Shown: in pieces, positions 46,917-57,420 of the stretch
Layout of the letters: every line of letters starts with the position of its first letter
Position numbering within the stretch: position 1 is the stretch's first letter
Assembly (NCBI RefSeq): GCF_003060885.1
Contig: NZ_QAIG01000004.1
Coordinates: 96,095 to 160,094 of the forward strand
From: Pseudomonas sp. HMWF032
Lineage (GTDB): Bacteria > Pseudomonadota > Gammaproteobacteria > Pseudomonadales > Pseudomonadaceae
Direction of reading: 5' to 3'
Length of the DNA stretch: 64,000 bases
Notes under the pieces: generated by a model
What the model saw: the letters and a program-made list of their open reading frames with translations, nothing else
The model's database searches: none
Told to the model about the DNA's origin: nothing
Program-made: the position numbers and the translations under genes

Positions 46917-49900
46917 AGCGCTGGTTACGCAATGTGCTGTTCAGTCTGCTTGGGCTGCTGCTGGTGTTAGCCATCAGCATGTGCCTGCTGCTGGGCACCC
47001 AAGGCGGCAGTCGCTGGTTATTGGCGCAGGTGCCGGGCTTGCAGGTGGACGACTTCGATGGGCGCTTGGGCGGCAGCTGGCGCGCGACACAGCTGCGCTG
47101 GCAGCAGGGCGAGAATAGTGTGCAGGTAATGGCGCCTAGCCTGGATTGGTCGCCGGCCTGTCTACTGCGTCTGACCCTGTGTATCCAGCAACTGCGTAGC
47201 GGGCCGATCAACTTGGTTTTTCCTGACGATGAGCAGCCCAGCAGCGAGCCGTTCAGTCTGCCGGACCTGAGCCTGCCGCTGGCGTTGCAACTGGGGCAGG
47301 TGCAGATCGACAGCCTGCAGCTCAATGGCGTCGAACAGCTGCAAGGGCTGCAGCTGGCCGCGCGTTGGACTGCGCAGGGCATTCAGATCGATAACCTCAG
47401 CTTGCATATCGCCGATCTGCAGGTGGTGTTGCAGGGCCAGGTGCAAACCTCGGGCAACTGGCCGCTGCAACTGAACGGACAACTGCGATTGCCTGCGCCC
47501 GAGCAGCAGGCTTGGCCGCTGGCATTGCAGCTCAACGGTGAACTGCGCGAACGGGTGCAACTGACAGCCAATAGCAGCGGGTATCTGCAGGGTGAATTGA
47601 CGGGCTGGTTGCAGCCTTTGGCTGAACACTTGCCAGCGCAACTGCGTTTGCAGGTCGCCAGCTTCAAGGCCAGCGCCGAGTTGCCCGATACGTTGAATCT
47701 TGAGCAGATTGAGCTCAATGCCCAAGGCGATCTGCGGGATGGCTATCAGATCACTGGCAGTGCCAGGTTGTCGGCAGCCGAGGGGGCGATTGCCCTGGCG
47801 CTGGAGGGGCTGCTCAACGCTGACGGTGCGACCATCCGCAACTTGAGCTTGTCTGCCGCCCCTGAGCAGCAGGTACAGCTCAGTGGCGAGTTGAACTGGC
47901 AGCAGGGTCTGAGCCTGGACAGCCGCTTCAATTGGCAGAACTTCCCCTGGCAGCGGCTTTATCCGCTGGAGGAACCTGTGCCGGTGACATTGCGGGTGCT
48001 CAAGGGTGAACTGGCTTATCAGGATGGCAACTACCTTGGGCATTTCGCCGCCAAGCTGGATGGCCCGGCCGGTGCCTTTAGCCTGCAAAGTCCGCTGAGT
48101 GGCGATCTGCAAAATCTGTATTTACCTGAACTGCGCCTGCACGCTGGCCAGGGTCGCGCCGAAGGCCAGGTCAGCCTGGGTTTTGCCGAGCCGCTGAGCT
48201 GGGATGTGCGTTTGCAGTTAAGTCAGCTCGACCCGGCCTACTGGCTGGCCGAGCTGCCCGGCACACTTGCCGGACCGTTGAACAGCTCCGGCAGCCTGAG
48301 CGATCAGCAGCTCAACCTCACCGCTGATATCGACCTCAGCGGTCGCTTGCGCGGTCAGCCGGCCAAGCTGCTGGCGAAGTTTACCGGCGGCCTGGAGCAG
48401 GGCGAGCTGACGGCGTTGGATATTCGCCTGGGCGATAACCGCATCAGTGGCAAGGCCGCCTTGCAGCAACAGCTGAGTGGTCAGTTGCTACTAACGATGC
48501 CGCGACTGGGCCAGCTGTGGCCGGGTCTACAGGGTCAGCTCAATGGCCAGCTGGATTTGGCCGGCAACCTGCAAGCCCCCCAGGGCCAATTGCAGCTGCA
48601 AGGTCAGCGCCTGGCTTTTGCCGACCAGCGCCTGCAACAACTCAAACTCGACGCCAATCTGAACAGCGCCCAGCGTAGCCGGCTCACCCTGGATGCGCAG
48701 GGCATTCAGCTCGGTGAAACTGACCTGGGCCGTCTGACTGCCACAGCCGCCGCGGATCAGCAGCAACAGAGCCTTGAACTGCAGCTGCAAGGCCCCTTGC
48801 TGCAAAGTCAGCTGGCCCTGGCCGGCAAGCTGGACAAGGGTAACTGGCGCGGCAGCCTGAGCCGTGGCGAGATACAAAGCAGCGGCCAGGACTGGCGCTT
48901 GCAGCAGCCGGCCACACTGGTGCGGCTGGCCAATGGGCAGCTCAGCCTGGGCGCGCATTGCTGGCGTTCTGGTGATGCCAGCCTGTGTGGCACGGAGCAG
49001 CGCCTGCTGCCGCAGCCCACGCTGAACTACCAGCTGAGCAACTTCCCCATGGAAAGTTTGGCGGCCCTGTGGCCCAAGGATTTCGCCTGGCAAGGCGAGT
49101 TGAATGGTCGGCTGCAGCTGCATATGCCGGCCAGCGGCCCGAATGGCAGCCTGGAACTGGATGCCGGCAGCGGCATCTGGCGCATTCGTGATCAGCAACA
49201 GTGGCTGGAGTTTGCCTACGACAGCCTGCGCCTGAGTACACAGTTACGCCCGCAGCGCATTGATAGCCTTCTGGAGCTGCATGGCCCAGCCATGGGTGAG
49301 CTGTCGCTGCAGGCGCAGCTTGATCCGCGCCCGGCGAGCAAGCCGCTGTCTGGCAACTTCCGCCTCAATGGTCTGGACTTGGCGCTGGCTCGCCCGTTTG
49401 TGCCGATGGTCGAGCGTATTGCCGGGCAGCTGAATGGCGCGGGCAGCTTGTCGGGTGGGCTGTTGGCGCCGCAGATCAACGGCAACCTGCGCGTGCTTAA
49501 TGGCGAATTAAGCGGCGCTGAGCTGCCGATGAATATCGAGCAGCTGCAACTGCAGGCGCGTATCGAGGGTGAGCAGCTGCAGTTGGAGGGCGACTGGCGC
49601 AGTGGCGAGCAAGGGCAGGGCAGCCTGAATGGCGAGCTGAGCTGGGCTGATGGACTGGTGGCGAACATGCAGCTGCGTGGCAGTCGTCTGCCGGTCACTG
49701 TCGAGCCCTATGCCGCGCTGGAGGTCGAGCCGGATCTGCATTTCAGCCTGCGTGATGAGCAACTGTCGCTGGCCGGCAAGGTGCTGATTCCCAGCGGCAC
49801 GATTGAGGTGCGTGAGTTGCCGCCCTCAACCGTGCAGGTTTCCAGCGATGCTCAGGTGATGGGGCGCGACAGCACTGAGCCACAGGCCACGGCGATTGCC

Positions 49901-50581
49901 ATGGATATTGATGTCGAAGTCGGCCAGCAACGCCTGACCTTCAGCGGCTTTGGCCTGCATGCCGAGCTGCTTGGCCGGTTGCATATCGGCAATGACCTCG
50001 ACACTCGAGGCGAGCTGAGCCTGAACAAGGGCCGCTTCCGCGCCTATGGCCAGCGCTTGAATGTGCGCCGCGCGCGGCTGTTGTTCGCCGGGCCGATTGA
50101 TCAGCCATTTCTCGATATCGAGGCGGTGCGTCAGGTGGATGATGTGACGGCCGGCCTGCGCCTGAGTGGCAATGCTGCGCAACCGACCAGCACGGTGTTT
50201 TCTGAGCCCGCGATGAGTCAGGAACAGGCGCTGTCCTACCTGATCATGGGACGTCCGCTGGGGCAGGGCGGAGGGGATAACACAATGTTGGCGCAGGCCG
50301 CGTTGGCTCTGGGTATGGCCGGCAGTGCATCATTGGTTAACAACGTCGCGCAGGGGCTGGGCATTCGCGACTTTCAACTGGATACCCAGGGCAGTGGTGT
50401 GACCACCAGCGTGGTGGCCAGCGGGAACCTGTCCGAGCGCCTGAGCCTGCGTTATGGCGTCGGGGTGTTCGAACCGGCGAACACCATCGCCCTGCGATAC
50501 GAGCTAAGCCGCAAGCTTTACCTTGAGGCCGCCAGCGGATTGGCCAGCTCTTTGGATCTGTTTTATCGACGTGAATTTTAG
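46913..50581 (+). CDS. tamB: Translocation and assembly module subunit TamB
   Basis: 1222-aa AsmA-like/TamB protein. One N-terminal membrane helix (about 7-30) is followed by a very long repetitive beta-rich region, Gln/Leu-rich and forming the lipid-conducting groove, and the C-terminal DUF490 domain ending near LDLFYRREF. The DUF490 motifs GELSLNKGRFRAYGQRLNVRRARLLFAGPIDQP and EQALSYLIMGRPLG are clear. Spans from inner membrane through periplasm to TamA. Length is near the family norm. Confidence 0.96.
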   Translation: MKRWLRNVLFSLLGLLLVLAISMCLLLGTQGGSRWLLAQVPGLQVDDFDGRLGGSWRATQLRWQQGENSVQVMAPSLDWSPACLLRLTLCIQQLRSGPINLVFPDDEQPSSEPFSLPDLSLPLALQLGQVQIDSLQLNGVEQLQGLQLAARWTAQGIQIDNLSLHIADLQVVLQGQVQTSGNWPLQLNGQLRLPAPEQQAWPLALQLNGELRERVQLTANSSGYLQGELTGWLQPLAEHLPAQLRLQVASFKASAELPDTLNLEQIELNAQGDLRDGYQITGSARLSAAEGAIALALEGLLNADGATIRNLSLSAAPEQQVQLSGELNWQQGLSLDSRFNWQNFPWQRLYPLEEPVPVTLRVLKGELAYQDGNYLGHFAAKLDGPAGAFSLQSPLSGDLQNLYLPELRLHAGQGRAEGQVSLGFAEPLSWDVRLQLSQLDPAYWLAELPGTLAGPLNSSGSLSDQQLNLTADIDLSGRLRGQPAKLLAKFTGGLEQGELTALDIRLGDNRISGKAALQQQLSGQLLLTMPRLGQLWPGLQGQLNGQLDLAGNLQAPQGQLQLQGQRLAFADQRLQQLKLDANLNSAQRSRLTLDAQGIQLGETDLGRLTATAAADQQQQSLELQLQGPLLQSQLALAGKLDKGNWRGSLSRGEIQSSGQDWRLQQPATLVRLANGQLSLGAHCWRSGDASLCGTEQRLLPQPTLNYQLSNFPMESLAALWPKDFAWQGELNGRLQLHMPASGPNGSLELDAGSGIWRIRDQQQWLEFAYDSLRLSTQLRPQRIDSLLELHGPAMGELSLQAQLDPRPASKPLSGNFRLNGLDLALARPFVPMVERIAGQLNGAGSLSGGLLAPQINGNLRVLNGELSGAELPMNIEQLQLQARIEGEQLQLEGDWRSGEQGQGSLNGELSWADGLVANMQLRGSRLPVTVEPYAALEVEPDLHFSLRDEQLSLAGKVLIPSGTIEVRELPPSTVQVSSDAQVMGRDSTEPQATAIAMDIDVEVGQQRLTFSGFGLHAELLGRLHIGNDLDTRGELSLNKGRFRAYGQRLNVRRARLLFAGPIDQPFLDIEAVRQVDDVTAGLRLSGNAAQPTSTVFSEPAMSQEQALSYLIMGRPLGQGGGDNTMLAQAALALGMAGSASLVNNVAQGLGIRDFQLDTQGSGVTTSVVASGNLSERLSLRYGVGVFEPANTIALRYELSRKLYLEAASGLASSLDLFYRREF

Positions 50582-50875
50582 CAAGCCAATTTTCTGCGGA
50601 ACTGTGCTGGATTAAGCCCGTTAATTCGCGTTTAAATTGCGCACTTCGCTCAAAAAATCTGAGCGTTCAAATCTAAACAGTGAAAACCACTGTCCCGGCC
50701 TCCCTATACTGACCGCCGCTGATGCCCTGGCCGTCATTGGACTTGCAGGGACAGCCCGATGTGCTGTCTGCCGGCGCGCCAATCCGGTTTGCGCCCTTTA
50801 ACAGCCCAGCCTACCCGGCAATCGGACAAGCGAGGCTACCCACTTCGCGTTCACTACAAGAATAAGGAAATGAAC
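50582..50875. other. Intergenic region tamB-AGCS, no gene
   Basis: Holds a weak hairpin (CGCTCA/TGAGCG, 50647-50665) after tamB and a -10-like TATACT at 50705-50710 for the symporter gene. No ORF or riboswitch is convincing. Confidence 0.4.
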
Positions 50876-52219
50876 ATGGAGTTTATCAATACCCTGGTCA
50901 ATCAACTCAACGGCGTGGTCTGGGGACCGCCCATGCTGGTGATGATTCTTGGCACCGGCCTGTTCCTCATGTTGCGCCTGAAATTCATGCCGTTGAGCAA
51001 GATCGGTGCAGGCTTCAAGCTGATGTGGCAAGGCCGGCAGAAAGGCGATGCGGAAAGTGGCGAGATCAGCCCATTCCAGGCCTTGATGACTTGCCTGGCC
51101 GCCACGGTGGGGACGGGCAACATCGCTGGCGTGGCTACCGCCATTTTCCTCGGTGGCCCAGGTGCACTGTTCTGGATGTGGTGTACCGCACTGGTAGGCA
51201 TGGCCACCAAATACAGTGAAGTGGTGCTGGCGGTGCACTACCGCGAGAAGGATGAGCGCGGCGAACACGTCGGTGGTCCGATGTATGCGATCAAGAATGG
51301 CCTGGGCAAGAAGTGGCTGTGGCTGGGCACAGCGTTTGCCATCTTCGGCGGCTTTGCCGGTTTCGGTATCGGCAACATGGTGCAGGTCAACAGCATGGCA
51401 GCCGCCTTGCACACCACCTTCAACATCCCGCTGTGGGTGACCGGTGTGGTGACCATGGTGATCACCGGGCTGGTGATTCTTGGCGGGATCAAGCGCATCG
51501 GTAAGGTTGCCGCGTCGCTGGTGCCCTTTATGTGTGTGGCCTACATCATGGCCTCGATTGTGGTGCTGGTGGTGCATGCCGACGCGATTCCGGGTGCATT
51601 CGAACTGATCTTCACCCATGCTTTCAGCCCTGTTGCGGCCACGGGCGGTTTTGCTGGTGCAGCGGTCATGGCGGCGATTCGCTTTGGTGTGGCACGCGGC
51701 ATCTTCTCCAACGAAGCCGGTCTGGGTACTGCGGGTATCGCACAGGCGGCCGGTACCACCAACAGCCCGGTGCGCTCGGGGATGATCGGCATGATCGGCA
51801 CCTTTATCGACACCATCATCATCTGCTCGATGACCGGTCTGGCAATCATCTGCTCCGGCGTGTGGACCAGCGGTGCCAGCGGGGCGGCCTTGTCGGCCGC
51901 GGCTTTTGAGTCGGCCATGCCTGGCGTCGGCGGTTATATCCTGACCATCGCACTGGTGATCTTTGCCTATACCACCATCCTGGGCTGGAGTTACTACGGT
52001 GAGCGTTGCTGGGAATACCTGGTAGGCACCAAGGCCATTCTGCCGTTCCGTATACTCTGGGTCCTGGCCGTGCCGTTCGGGGCGATTGCCCAGTTGGACT
52101 TTGCCTGGCTGGTGGCCGATACCCTCAATGGCCTGATGGCAATCCCTAACCTGCTGTCGCTGCTGCTGCTCAGCCCGATCGTGGTCAAACTGACCAAGGA
52201 TCATTTCGCAAAAAATTGA
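50876..52219 (+). CDS. Alanine/glycine:cation symporter (AGCS family)
   Basis: 447-aa sodium:alanine symporter with about 11 membrane helices. The AGCS motifs are CLAATVGTGNIAGVATAIFLGGPGALFWMW and the GIFSNEAGLGTAGIAQAA substrate-site segment. The ATG at 50876 is chosen because AAGGA sits 7 nt upstream; the ATG two codons earlier overlaps it, and the longer frame to 50759 is not supported. Imports alanine and glycine with Na+. Confidence 0.94.
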   Translation: MEFINTLVNQLNGVVWGPPMLVMILGTGLFLMLRLKFMPLSKIGAGFKLMWQGRQKGDAESGEISPFQALMTCLAATVGTGNIAGVATAIFLGGPGALFWMWCTALVGMATKYSEVVLAVHYREKDERGEHVGGPMYAIKNGLGKKWLWLGTAFAIFGGFAGFGIGNMVQVNSMAAALHTTFNIPLWVTGVVTMVITGLVILGGIKRIGKVAASLVPFMCVAYIMASIVVLVVHADAIPGAFELIFTHAFSPVAATGGFAGAAVMAAIRFGVARGIFSNEAGLGTAGIAQAAGTTNSPVRSGMIGMIGTFIDTIIICSMTGLAIICSGVWTSGASGAALSAAAFESAMPGVGGYILTIALVIFAYTTILGWSYYGERCWEYLVGTKAILPFRILWVLAVPFGAIAQLDFAWLVADTLNGLMAIPNLLSLLLLSPIVVKLTKDHFAKN

Positions 52220-52360
52220 TGTGCCGCATGGGCGAGCAGGGTAGTCTGACTTTTTGGTCAGCTATGCTCGCCGTGTTGCAGGGGCGCCGGCTTGCCATTT
52301 GGCGGGTTCGCGCCCTTACTTGTTTTCCGCCCCTCAATTGCACAGATAAGGATCAATCCC

Positions 52361-52861
52361 ATGGCACAAGTCACGCTCAAAGGTTCCCCGGTTGAAGTTG
52401 CCGGTCAGTTGCCGCAGGTAGGCCAACAGGCCCCGGCGTTCAGCCTGGTCGCCGGCGACCTGAGTGATGTCAGCCTGGCCAGCCTGGCCGGCAAGCGTAA
52501 AGTCCTGAACATTTTCCCAAGTGTTGATACCCCAACCTGCGCCACCTCGGTGCGCACCTTCAACACCCGTGCCAGCCAACTGGCCAACACCGTGGTGCTG
52601 TGCATTTCCACCGACCTGCCGTTCGCCCAGGCCCGTTTCTGCGGTGCCGAAGGCCTGCAGAACGTGATCAACCTGTCGACCATGCGCGGTGCCGAGTTCC
52701 TCAACAACTACGGTGTGGCCATCGCCAGCGGCCCGCTGGTGGGTGTTGCTGCCCGCGCGGTGGTGGTGCTGGATGAGCACGACAAAGTGCTGCACAGCGA
52801 ATTGGTGAGCGAGATCGCTGACGAGCCGAACTACGACGCGGCCTTGGCTGTTCTCAAGTAA
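52361..52861 (+). CDS. tpx: Thiol peroxidase Tpx
   Basis: 166-aa atypical 2-Cys peroxiredoxin that reduces lipid and alkyl hydroperoxides with thioredoxin. Peroxidatic Cys60 is in [12 protein letters not shown] and resolving Cys94 in ARFCGAEG, the spacing of Tpx. The ATG at 52361 with AAGGA upstream is used; a longer frame begins at 52292 without support. Followed by a strong terminator. Confidence 0.97.
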   Translation: MAQVTLKGSPVEVAGQLPQVGQQAPAFSLVAGDLSDVSLASLAGKRKVLNIFPSVDTPTCATSVRTFNTRASQLANTVVLCISTDLPFAQARFCGAEGLQNVINLSTMRGAEFLNNYGVAIASGPLVGVAARAVVVLDEHDKVLHSELVSEIADEPNYDAALAVLK

Positions 52862-52882
52862 CAGCAGGTTAGCGTTGTACCT

Positions 52883-52909
52883 ACGGCCTGCTCTGCAGGC
52901 CGTTTTTTT
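52883..52909 (+). terminator. Intrinsic terminator of tpx
   Basis: ACGGCCTGC (52883-52891) and its complement (52895-52903) with a TCT loop, followed by seven T residues. Confidence 0.95.
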
Positions 52910-53055
52910 GGGCTGGCCATCTAGGTTGGCCACCTTTGGCGCATTGTGGCGCGCCGGTAGGCAGCGCTCCGGACATTTTTATTTGCGGATCAGGGCTTTA
53001 GTTACGTAAGGAAAAGGTAAAAAGGCGGTAAAGAGGCTTTGCAGGCTGGCTGATA

Positions 53056-53070
53056 GTGAATATCGTTCAC
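53056..53070. promoter_or_regulatory. Palindrome in muxA leader
   Basis: GTGAA-TATCG-TTCAC, perfect 5-bp arms, 25 bp before the muxA start. Could be an operator for a local repressor or part of the leader structure. No regulator gene is adjacent. Confidence 0.35.
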
Positions 53071-53095
53071 ACTCCCAAAGGAAGTGATCGTTGCC

Positions 53096-54325
53096 ATGCC
53101 TGATACACAGTTCACCCGCCGTCCCCGCAACCTGTCGCGCCAATGGCTGATCGGCCTTGTGCTGCTCGCCGCGCTGCTCCTCCTGCTCTGGTGGTTTTGG
53201 CCCAGCAAAGCGCAGCGTCCGCCCATGGGCCGCGGGCCTTTTGGTGACATGGGACCAGTCCCGGTAAGAGTGGCCGAGGCTACAGCAGGAAACTTTCAGG
53301 TTGAACTCAAGGCCCTCGGCACCGTCACGGCCTATAACACTGTTAATGTGCGTGGCCGGGTCGATGGTCAGCTGGTCAAACTGCTGTTCAAGGATGGCCA
53401 GCAGGTTAAAGCAGGCGATCTGCTCGCGGTGATCGACCCACGTCCCTATGAAATTGCCCTGCAGCAAGCCCAGGGCGCGCTGCAAGAAAGTCAGGCGCAG
53501 CTGCGCAATGCCGAACTGGACCTGGCGCGTTACCGTGGGCTGTATGCAGAAGAGTCGATCGCCAAGCAGACGCTTGATACGCAGGAAGCGCTGGTCAACC
53601 AGTACCGTGGCGGAATCAAGAGTCTGCAGGCGAATGTTGCAACTGCACGGCTCAACCTCGATTTCACTCAGGTACGTGCACCGATCAGCGGTCGTCTGGG
53701 CATTCGCCAGGCGGATGTCGGTAACCTGGTCGGCTCCGGCGATACCTTGCCGCTGGTGGTGATTACCCAGACCTTGCCCATCGCCGTAACCTTCACCTTG
53801 CCAGAAGCCGAGCTACCTGCCGTGGTACAGCAGCTGCGCGCGGGGGAAACCCTGGCCGTTGAGGCCTGGGACCGCAGCGAGAGACTCAAACTGGCCGAAG
53901 GCGAACTGGAGAGCGTCGATAACCTGATCGACACCGCGACCGGCACGGTCAAGCTCAAGGCGCGTTTTGCCAACGCCGAGGAAATGCTCTTCCCCAACCA
54001 GTTCGTCAATGTACGCCTGCGCGTAAAGACCCTGCAGGACGTCACGTTGATGCCGTCGGCGGCGCTGCAATTCGGTGCCAACGGGACGTTCGTCTACATA
54101 GTCGATGCAGAAGACAAGGTGCAGATGACTCCCGTGACCATAGGTGCCAGCAATGGTCAGCTGAATGTGGTCGAGCAAGGCCTCAAGCCCGGCCAACGTT
54201 TGGTGCTGGAAGGCACGGATCGACTGCGCTCGGGCAACAAGGTCGAGGTCATCGGCGATCTGCCGGTTGCAGCCCAGGCCCAACCGTCAAGCCCTGAGCG
54301 CAAGGGAGCGCCGCGCGCCCAATGA
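53096..54325 (+). CDS. muxA: RND efflux membrane-fusion protein MuxA
   Basis: 409-aa periplasmic adaptor of the MdtA/MuxA type. One N-terminal helix (about 20-39) anchors it instead of a lipidated cysteine. The lipoyl halves ([26 protein letters not shown] and [19 protein letters not shown]) flank a coiled-coil hairpin, and beta-barrel and membrane-proximal domains follow. ATG 53096 has AAGGAAG at good distance; the GTG at 53084 overlaps that site. First gene of a four-gene operon; each following gene overlaps its neighbour by 4 bp. P. aeruginosa MuxABC-OpmB exports aztreonam, macrolides and novobiocin. Confidence 0.95.
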   Translation: MPDTQFTRRPRNLSRQWLIGLVLLAALLLLLWWFWPSKAQRPPMGRGPFGDMGPVPVRVAEATAGNFQVELKALGTVTAYNTVNVRGRVDGQLVKLLFKDGQQVKAGDLLAVIDPRPYEIALQQAQGALQESQAQLRNAELDLARYRGLYAEESIAKQTLDTQEALVNQYRGGIKSLQANVATARLNLDFTQVRAPISGRLGIRQADVGNLVGSGDTLPLVVITQTLPIAVTFTLPEAELPAVVQQLRAGETLAVEAWDRSERLKLAEGELESVDNLIDTATGTVKLKARFANAEEMLFPNQFVNVRLRVKTLQDVTLMPSAALQFGANGTFVYIVDAEDKVQMTPVTIGASNGQLNVVEQGLKPGQRLVLEGTDRLRSGNKVEVIGDLPVAAQAQPSSPERKGAPRAQ

Positions 54326-57300
54326 ACGCCTCCCGCCTGTTTATCCTGCGCCCGGTCGCCACCACGTTGATCATGCTGGCGATCTTCTTGAGCGGTGTGA
54401 TCGCTTATCGCCTGCTGCCGGTCTCGGCGCTGCCAGAAGTGGATTACCCGACCATCCGGGTGATGACCCTGTATCCAGGCGCCAGCCCGGACGTGATGAC
54501 CAGTGCAGTCACCGCGCCGCTGGAACGCCAGTTTGGTCAGATGGCCGGGTTGAAACAGATGTCGTCGACCAGCTCGGGCGGTGCTTCGGTGATCACCCTG
54601 CGTTTCAATCTGGACGAGCCGCTGGATGTTGCCGAGCAGGAAGTACAGGCCGCGATCAACGGTGCGAGCAATCTGCTGCCCAATGATCTGCCCGCGCCGC
54701 CGGTGTACAACAAGGTCAACCCGGCCGATACCCCGGTGCTGACCCTGGCCATCCGCTCGAAAACCATGCCGCTGCCGCAGGTGTTCGATCTGGTCGATAC
54801 CCGCCTGGCGCAGAAACTCGCACAAACCAGTGGCGTTGGTCTGGTGACCCTGGCGGGTGGCCAACGTCCTGCTGTGCGCCTGCGGGTCAATCCGGAGGCG
54901 CTGGCGTCCTATGGTTTGAACCTCAGCGATGTGCGCACGCTGATCACCGCCAGTAACGTTAACCAGCCCAAGGGCAACTTCGACGGCCCGACCCGCGTGT
55001 CGCAGCTGGATGCCAACGACCAGTTGAAGTCCGTCGACGAATACCGCGAACTGATCCTCGGCTACAAGGACGGCGCGGCACTGCGCCTCAAGGATGTCGC
55101 CGAGATCGTCGATGGCGCGGAAAACCAGCGCCTGGCGGCCTGGGCCAACCGCAGCGAAGCGGTGCTGGTCAATGTGCAGCGCCAACCCGGTGCCAACGTC
55201 ATCGATGTGGTCGACAGCATCCAGACGCTGCTGCCCCATCTGACCCAGGGCCTGCCGGCCAGCGTGGAAGTTAGCGTACTGACCGACCGCACCGAAACCA
55301 TCCGTGCCGCAGTCAAGGGTGTGCAGTATGAATTGTTGCTGGCCATTGCCTTGGTGGTGCTGGTGACCTTCCTGTTTTTGCGCAAGGTGTCGGCGACCAT
55401 CATCCCCTCCATCGTCGTGCCGCTGTCGCTGATCGGCACCTTCGGCGTGATGTACCTGGCCGGTTTCACCATCAACAACCTGACGCTGATGGCCCTGACC
55501 ATTGCCACCGGTTTTGTGGTGGACGATGCCATCGTCATGCTGGAGAACATTGCCCGCCATCTGGAGGAGGGCGAAACCCCGCTGAATGCCGCGCTCAAAG
55601 GTGCCAAACAGATCGGCTTTACCCTGGTGTCGCTGACCATTTCGCTGATCGCGGTGCTGATTCCGCTGCTCTTTATGGCCGACGTAGTGGGGCGGCTGTT
55701 CCGTGAATTCGCCATCACCCTGGCGGTGGCCATCCTGATTTCCCTGGTGGTGTCGCTGACCCTGACACCGATGATGTGCGCACGCCTGCTCAAGGCGGAA
55801 AAGCCCGAAGAAGAAGGGCGCTTCTACCGCGCTGCCGGGGCGGTGATCGACAGCATGATTGCGCGTTATGGCGTGTGGCTGACCTGGGTACTCAAGCATC
55901 AGCCGCTGACCCTGCTGGTGGCCATCGTCACTCTGGCGCTGACCGTAGTGCTTTACCTCGCCGTGCCCAAGGGCTTTTTCCCGGTGCAGGACACTGGGGT
56001 GATCCAGGGGATTTCCGAGGCGCCGCAGTCGATTTCCTTTCGCGCCATGAGCGAGCGCCAACAGCGCCTGGCCGAGGTGATTCTGCAGGACCCGGCCGTG
56101 GCCAGCCTGTCGTCCTATATCGGCGTGGACGGTGACAACCCGACGCTCAACAGCGGCCGCCTGCTGATCAACCTGACGCCACGGGCCGAGCGTGATGTCA
56201 GCGCCAGCCAGATCATCGAACGGCTGCGCCCGGAACTGGCGCGGATTCCCGGCATTGAGCTGTACCTGCAGCCGGTGCAGGACCTGTCCATCGAGGATCG
56301 GGTCAGCCGCACGCAGTTCCAGTTCAGCCTGGAGTCGCCGGATATCCGCCTGCTGGAAGAGTGGGTGCCCAAGCTGGTCAGCGCGCTGCGCGAGCAGCCG
56401 GAGCTGACGGACGTGGCCAGCGACCTGCAGAACCGTGGCCTGCAGGTGTTTCTGCAGATTGATCGCGACATGGCCGGGCGTCTCGGCGTCAGCATTGCCG
56501 ATATCGACAACGCGCTGTACGACGCCTTCGGCCAGCGGCAGATTTCTACCATCTACACCCAGGCCAGCCAGTACCGCGTGGTACTGGAAAGCGAGAACGC
56601 CGGCAGCATCGGCCCGGCTGCGCTGCGGCAGATTCACGTCAAGGCCGCCGATGGTCAGCAGGTCGCGCTGTCGACCCTGGCCCAGGTCGAGGAACGCGCC
56701 GCCAGCCTGTTGATCAACCATATCGGTCAATTCCCGGCCGCCACGCTGTCATTCAACCTGGCCAGCGGTGTATCGCTGGGCGAGGCGGTGGCGGTGATCG
56801 AGCGGATTGAGCAAGAGATCGGTATTCCGCCAGCGGTGCAGACGCGCTTCCAGGGCGCAGCAGAAGCCTTCCGGGCTTCCTTGTCGAGCACCTTGCTGCT
56901 GATTCTGGCGGCCATCGTGACCATGTACATCGTGCTCGGCGTGCTCTATGAGAGCTATATCCACCCGATCACCATTCTCTCCACCTTGCCGTCGGCCGGC
57001 GTCGGCGCGCTGCTGGCGTTGCTGATCAGCGGCAGCGAGCTGGGGCTGATTGCGATCATCGGCATCATTTTGCTGATCGGCATCGTCAAGAAGAACGCGA
57101 TCATGATGATCGACTTCGCTCTCGACGCCGAACGCAACCAGGGCATGCAGCCGGAAGCGGCGATCTACCAGGCGGCGCTGCTGCGTTTCCGGCCGATTCT
57201 GATGACCACCCTGGCGGCACTGTTTGGCGCCATCCCCTTGATGCTGGCCAGCGGCTCCGGCGCTGAACTGCGCCAGCCCTTGGGCCTGGTGATGGTCGGC

Positions 57301-57420
57301 GGGTTGCTGCTGAGTCAGATCCTCACGCTGTTCACCACGCCGGTGATCTACCTGTACTTCGATCGCCTGTCGCGGCGGGTCACTGGCCGTAGCGCGGCCG
57401 GGCTTGTGGTCAACCCATGA
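54322..57420 (+). CDS. muxB: RND efflux transporter MuxB
   Basis: 1032-aa proton-driven inner-membrane pump of the MdtB type with 12 predicted helices and two large periplasmic loops. The proton-relay Asp pair is D401-D402 ([15 protein letters not shown]) and the C-terminal [19 protein letters not shown] motif is the TM11 region. Starts on an ATG overlapping the muxA stop. It forms a heterotrimer with MuxC in related systems. Confidence 0.96.
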   Translation: MNASRLFILRPVATTLIMLAIFLSGVIAYRLLPVSALPEVDYPTIRVMTLYPGASPDVMTSAVTAPLERQFGQMAGLKQMSSTSSGGASVITLRFNLDEPLDVAEQEVQAAINGASNLLPNDLPAPPVYNKVNPADTPVLTLAIRSKTMPLPQVFDLVDTRLAQKLAQTSGVGLVTLAGGQRPAVRLRVNPEALASYGLNLSDVRTLITASNVNQPKGNFDGPTRVSQLDANDQLKSVDEYRELILGYKDGAALRLKDVAEIVDGAENQRLAAWANRSEAVLVNVQRQPGANVIDVVDSIQTLLPHLTQGLPASVEVSVLTDRTETIRAAVKGVQYELLLAIALVVLVTFLFLRKVSATIIPSIVVPLSLIGTFGVMYLAGFTINNLTLMALTIATGFVVDDAIVMLENIARHLEEGETPLNAALKGAKQIGFTLVSLTISLIAVLIPLLFMADVVGRLFREFAITLAVAILISLVVSLTLTPMMCARLLKAEKPEEEGRFYRAAGAVIDSMIARYGVWLTWVLKHQPLTLLVAIVTLALTVVLYLAVPKGFFPVQDTGVIQGISEAPQSISFRAMSERQQRLAEVILQDPAVASLSSYIGVDGDNPTLNSGRLLINLTPRAERDVSASQIIERLRPELARIPGIELYLQPVQDLSIEDRVSRTQFQFSLESPDIRLLEEWVPKLVSALREQPELTDVASDLQNRGLQVFLQIDRDMAGRLGVSIADIDNALYDAFGQRQISTIYTQASQYRVVLESENAGSIGPAALRQIHVKAADGQQVALSTLAQVEERAASLLINHIGQFPAATLSFNLASGVSLGEAVAVIERIEQEIGIPPAVQTRFQGAAEAFRASLSSTLLLILAAIVTMYIVLGVLYESYIHPITILSTLPSAGVGALLALLISGSELGLIAIIGIILLIGIVKKNAIMMIDFALDAERNQGMQPEAAIYQAALLRFRPILMTTLAALFGAIPLMLASGSGAELRQPLGLVMVGGLLLSQILTLFTTPVIYLYFDRLSRRVTGRSAAGLVVNP

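Noticed and set aside
47160..49800. Apparent internal repeats in tamB (Gln/Leu-rich)
   Set aside because: This is the normal low-complexity beta-helical repeat of TamB proteins, not a DNA repeat element.
50798..52204. 468-codon minus-strand open frame opposite the AGCS symporter
   Set aside because: No ribosome site or recognisable domain, and the plus-strand symporter has intact family motifs and helices.
54157..56730. 857-codon open frame on the minus strand
   Set aside because: Lies antisense to muxB with His/Gln/Arg-rich low-complexity composition; muxB has complete RND motifs in the other strand. A codon-bias shadow of GC-rich DNA.
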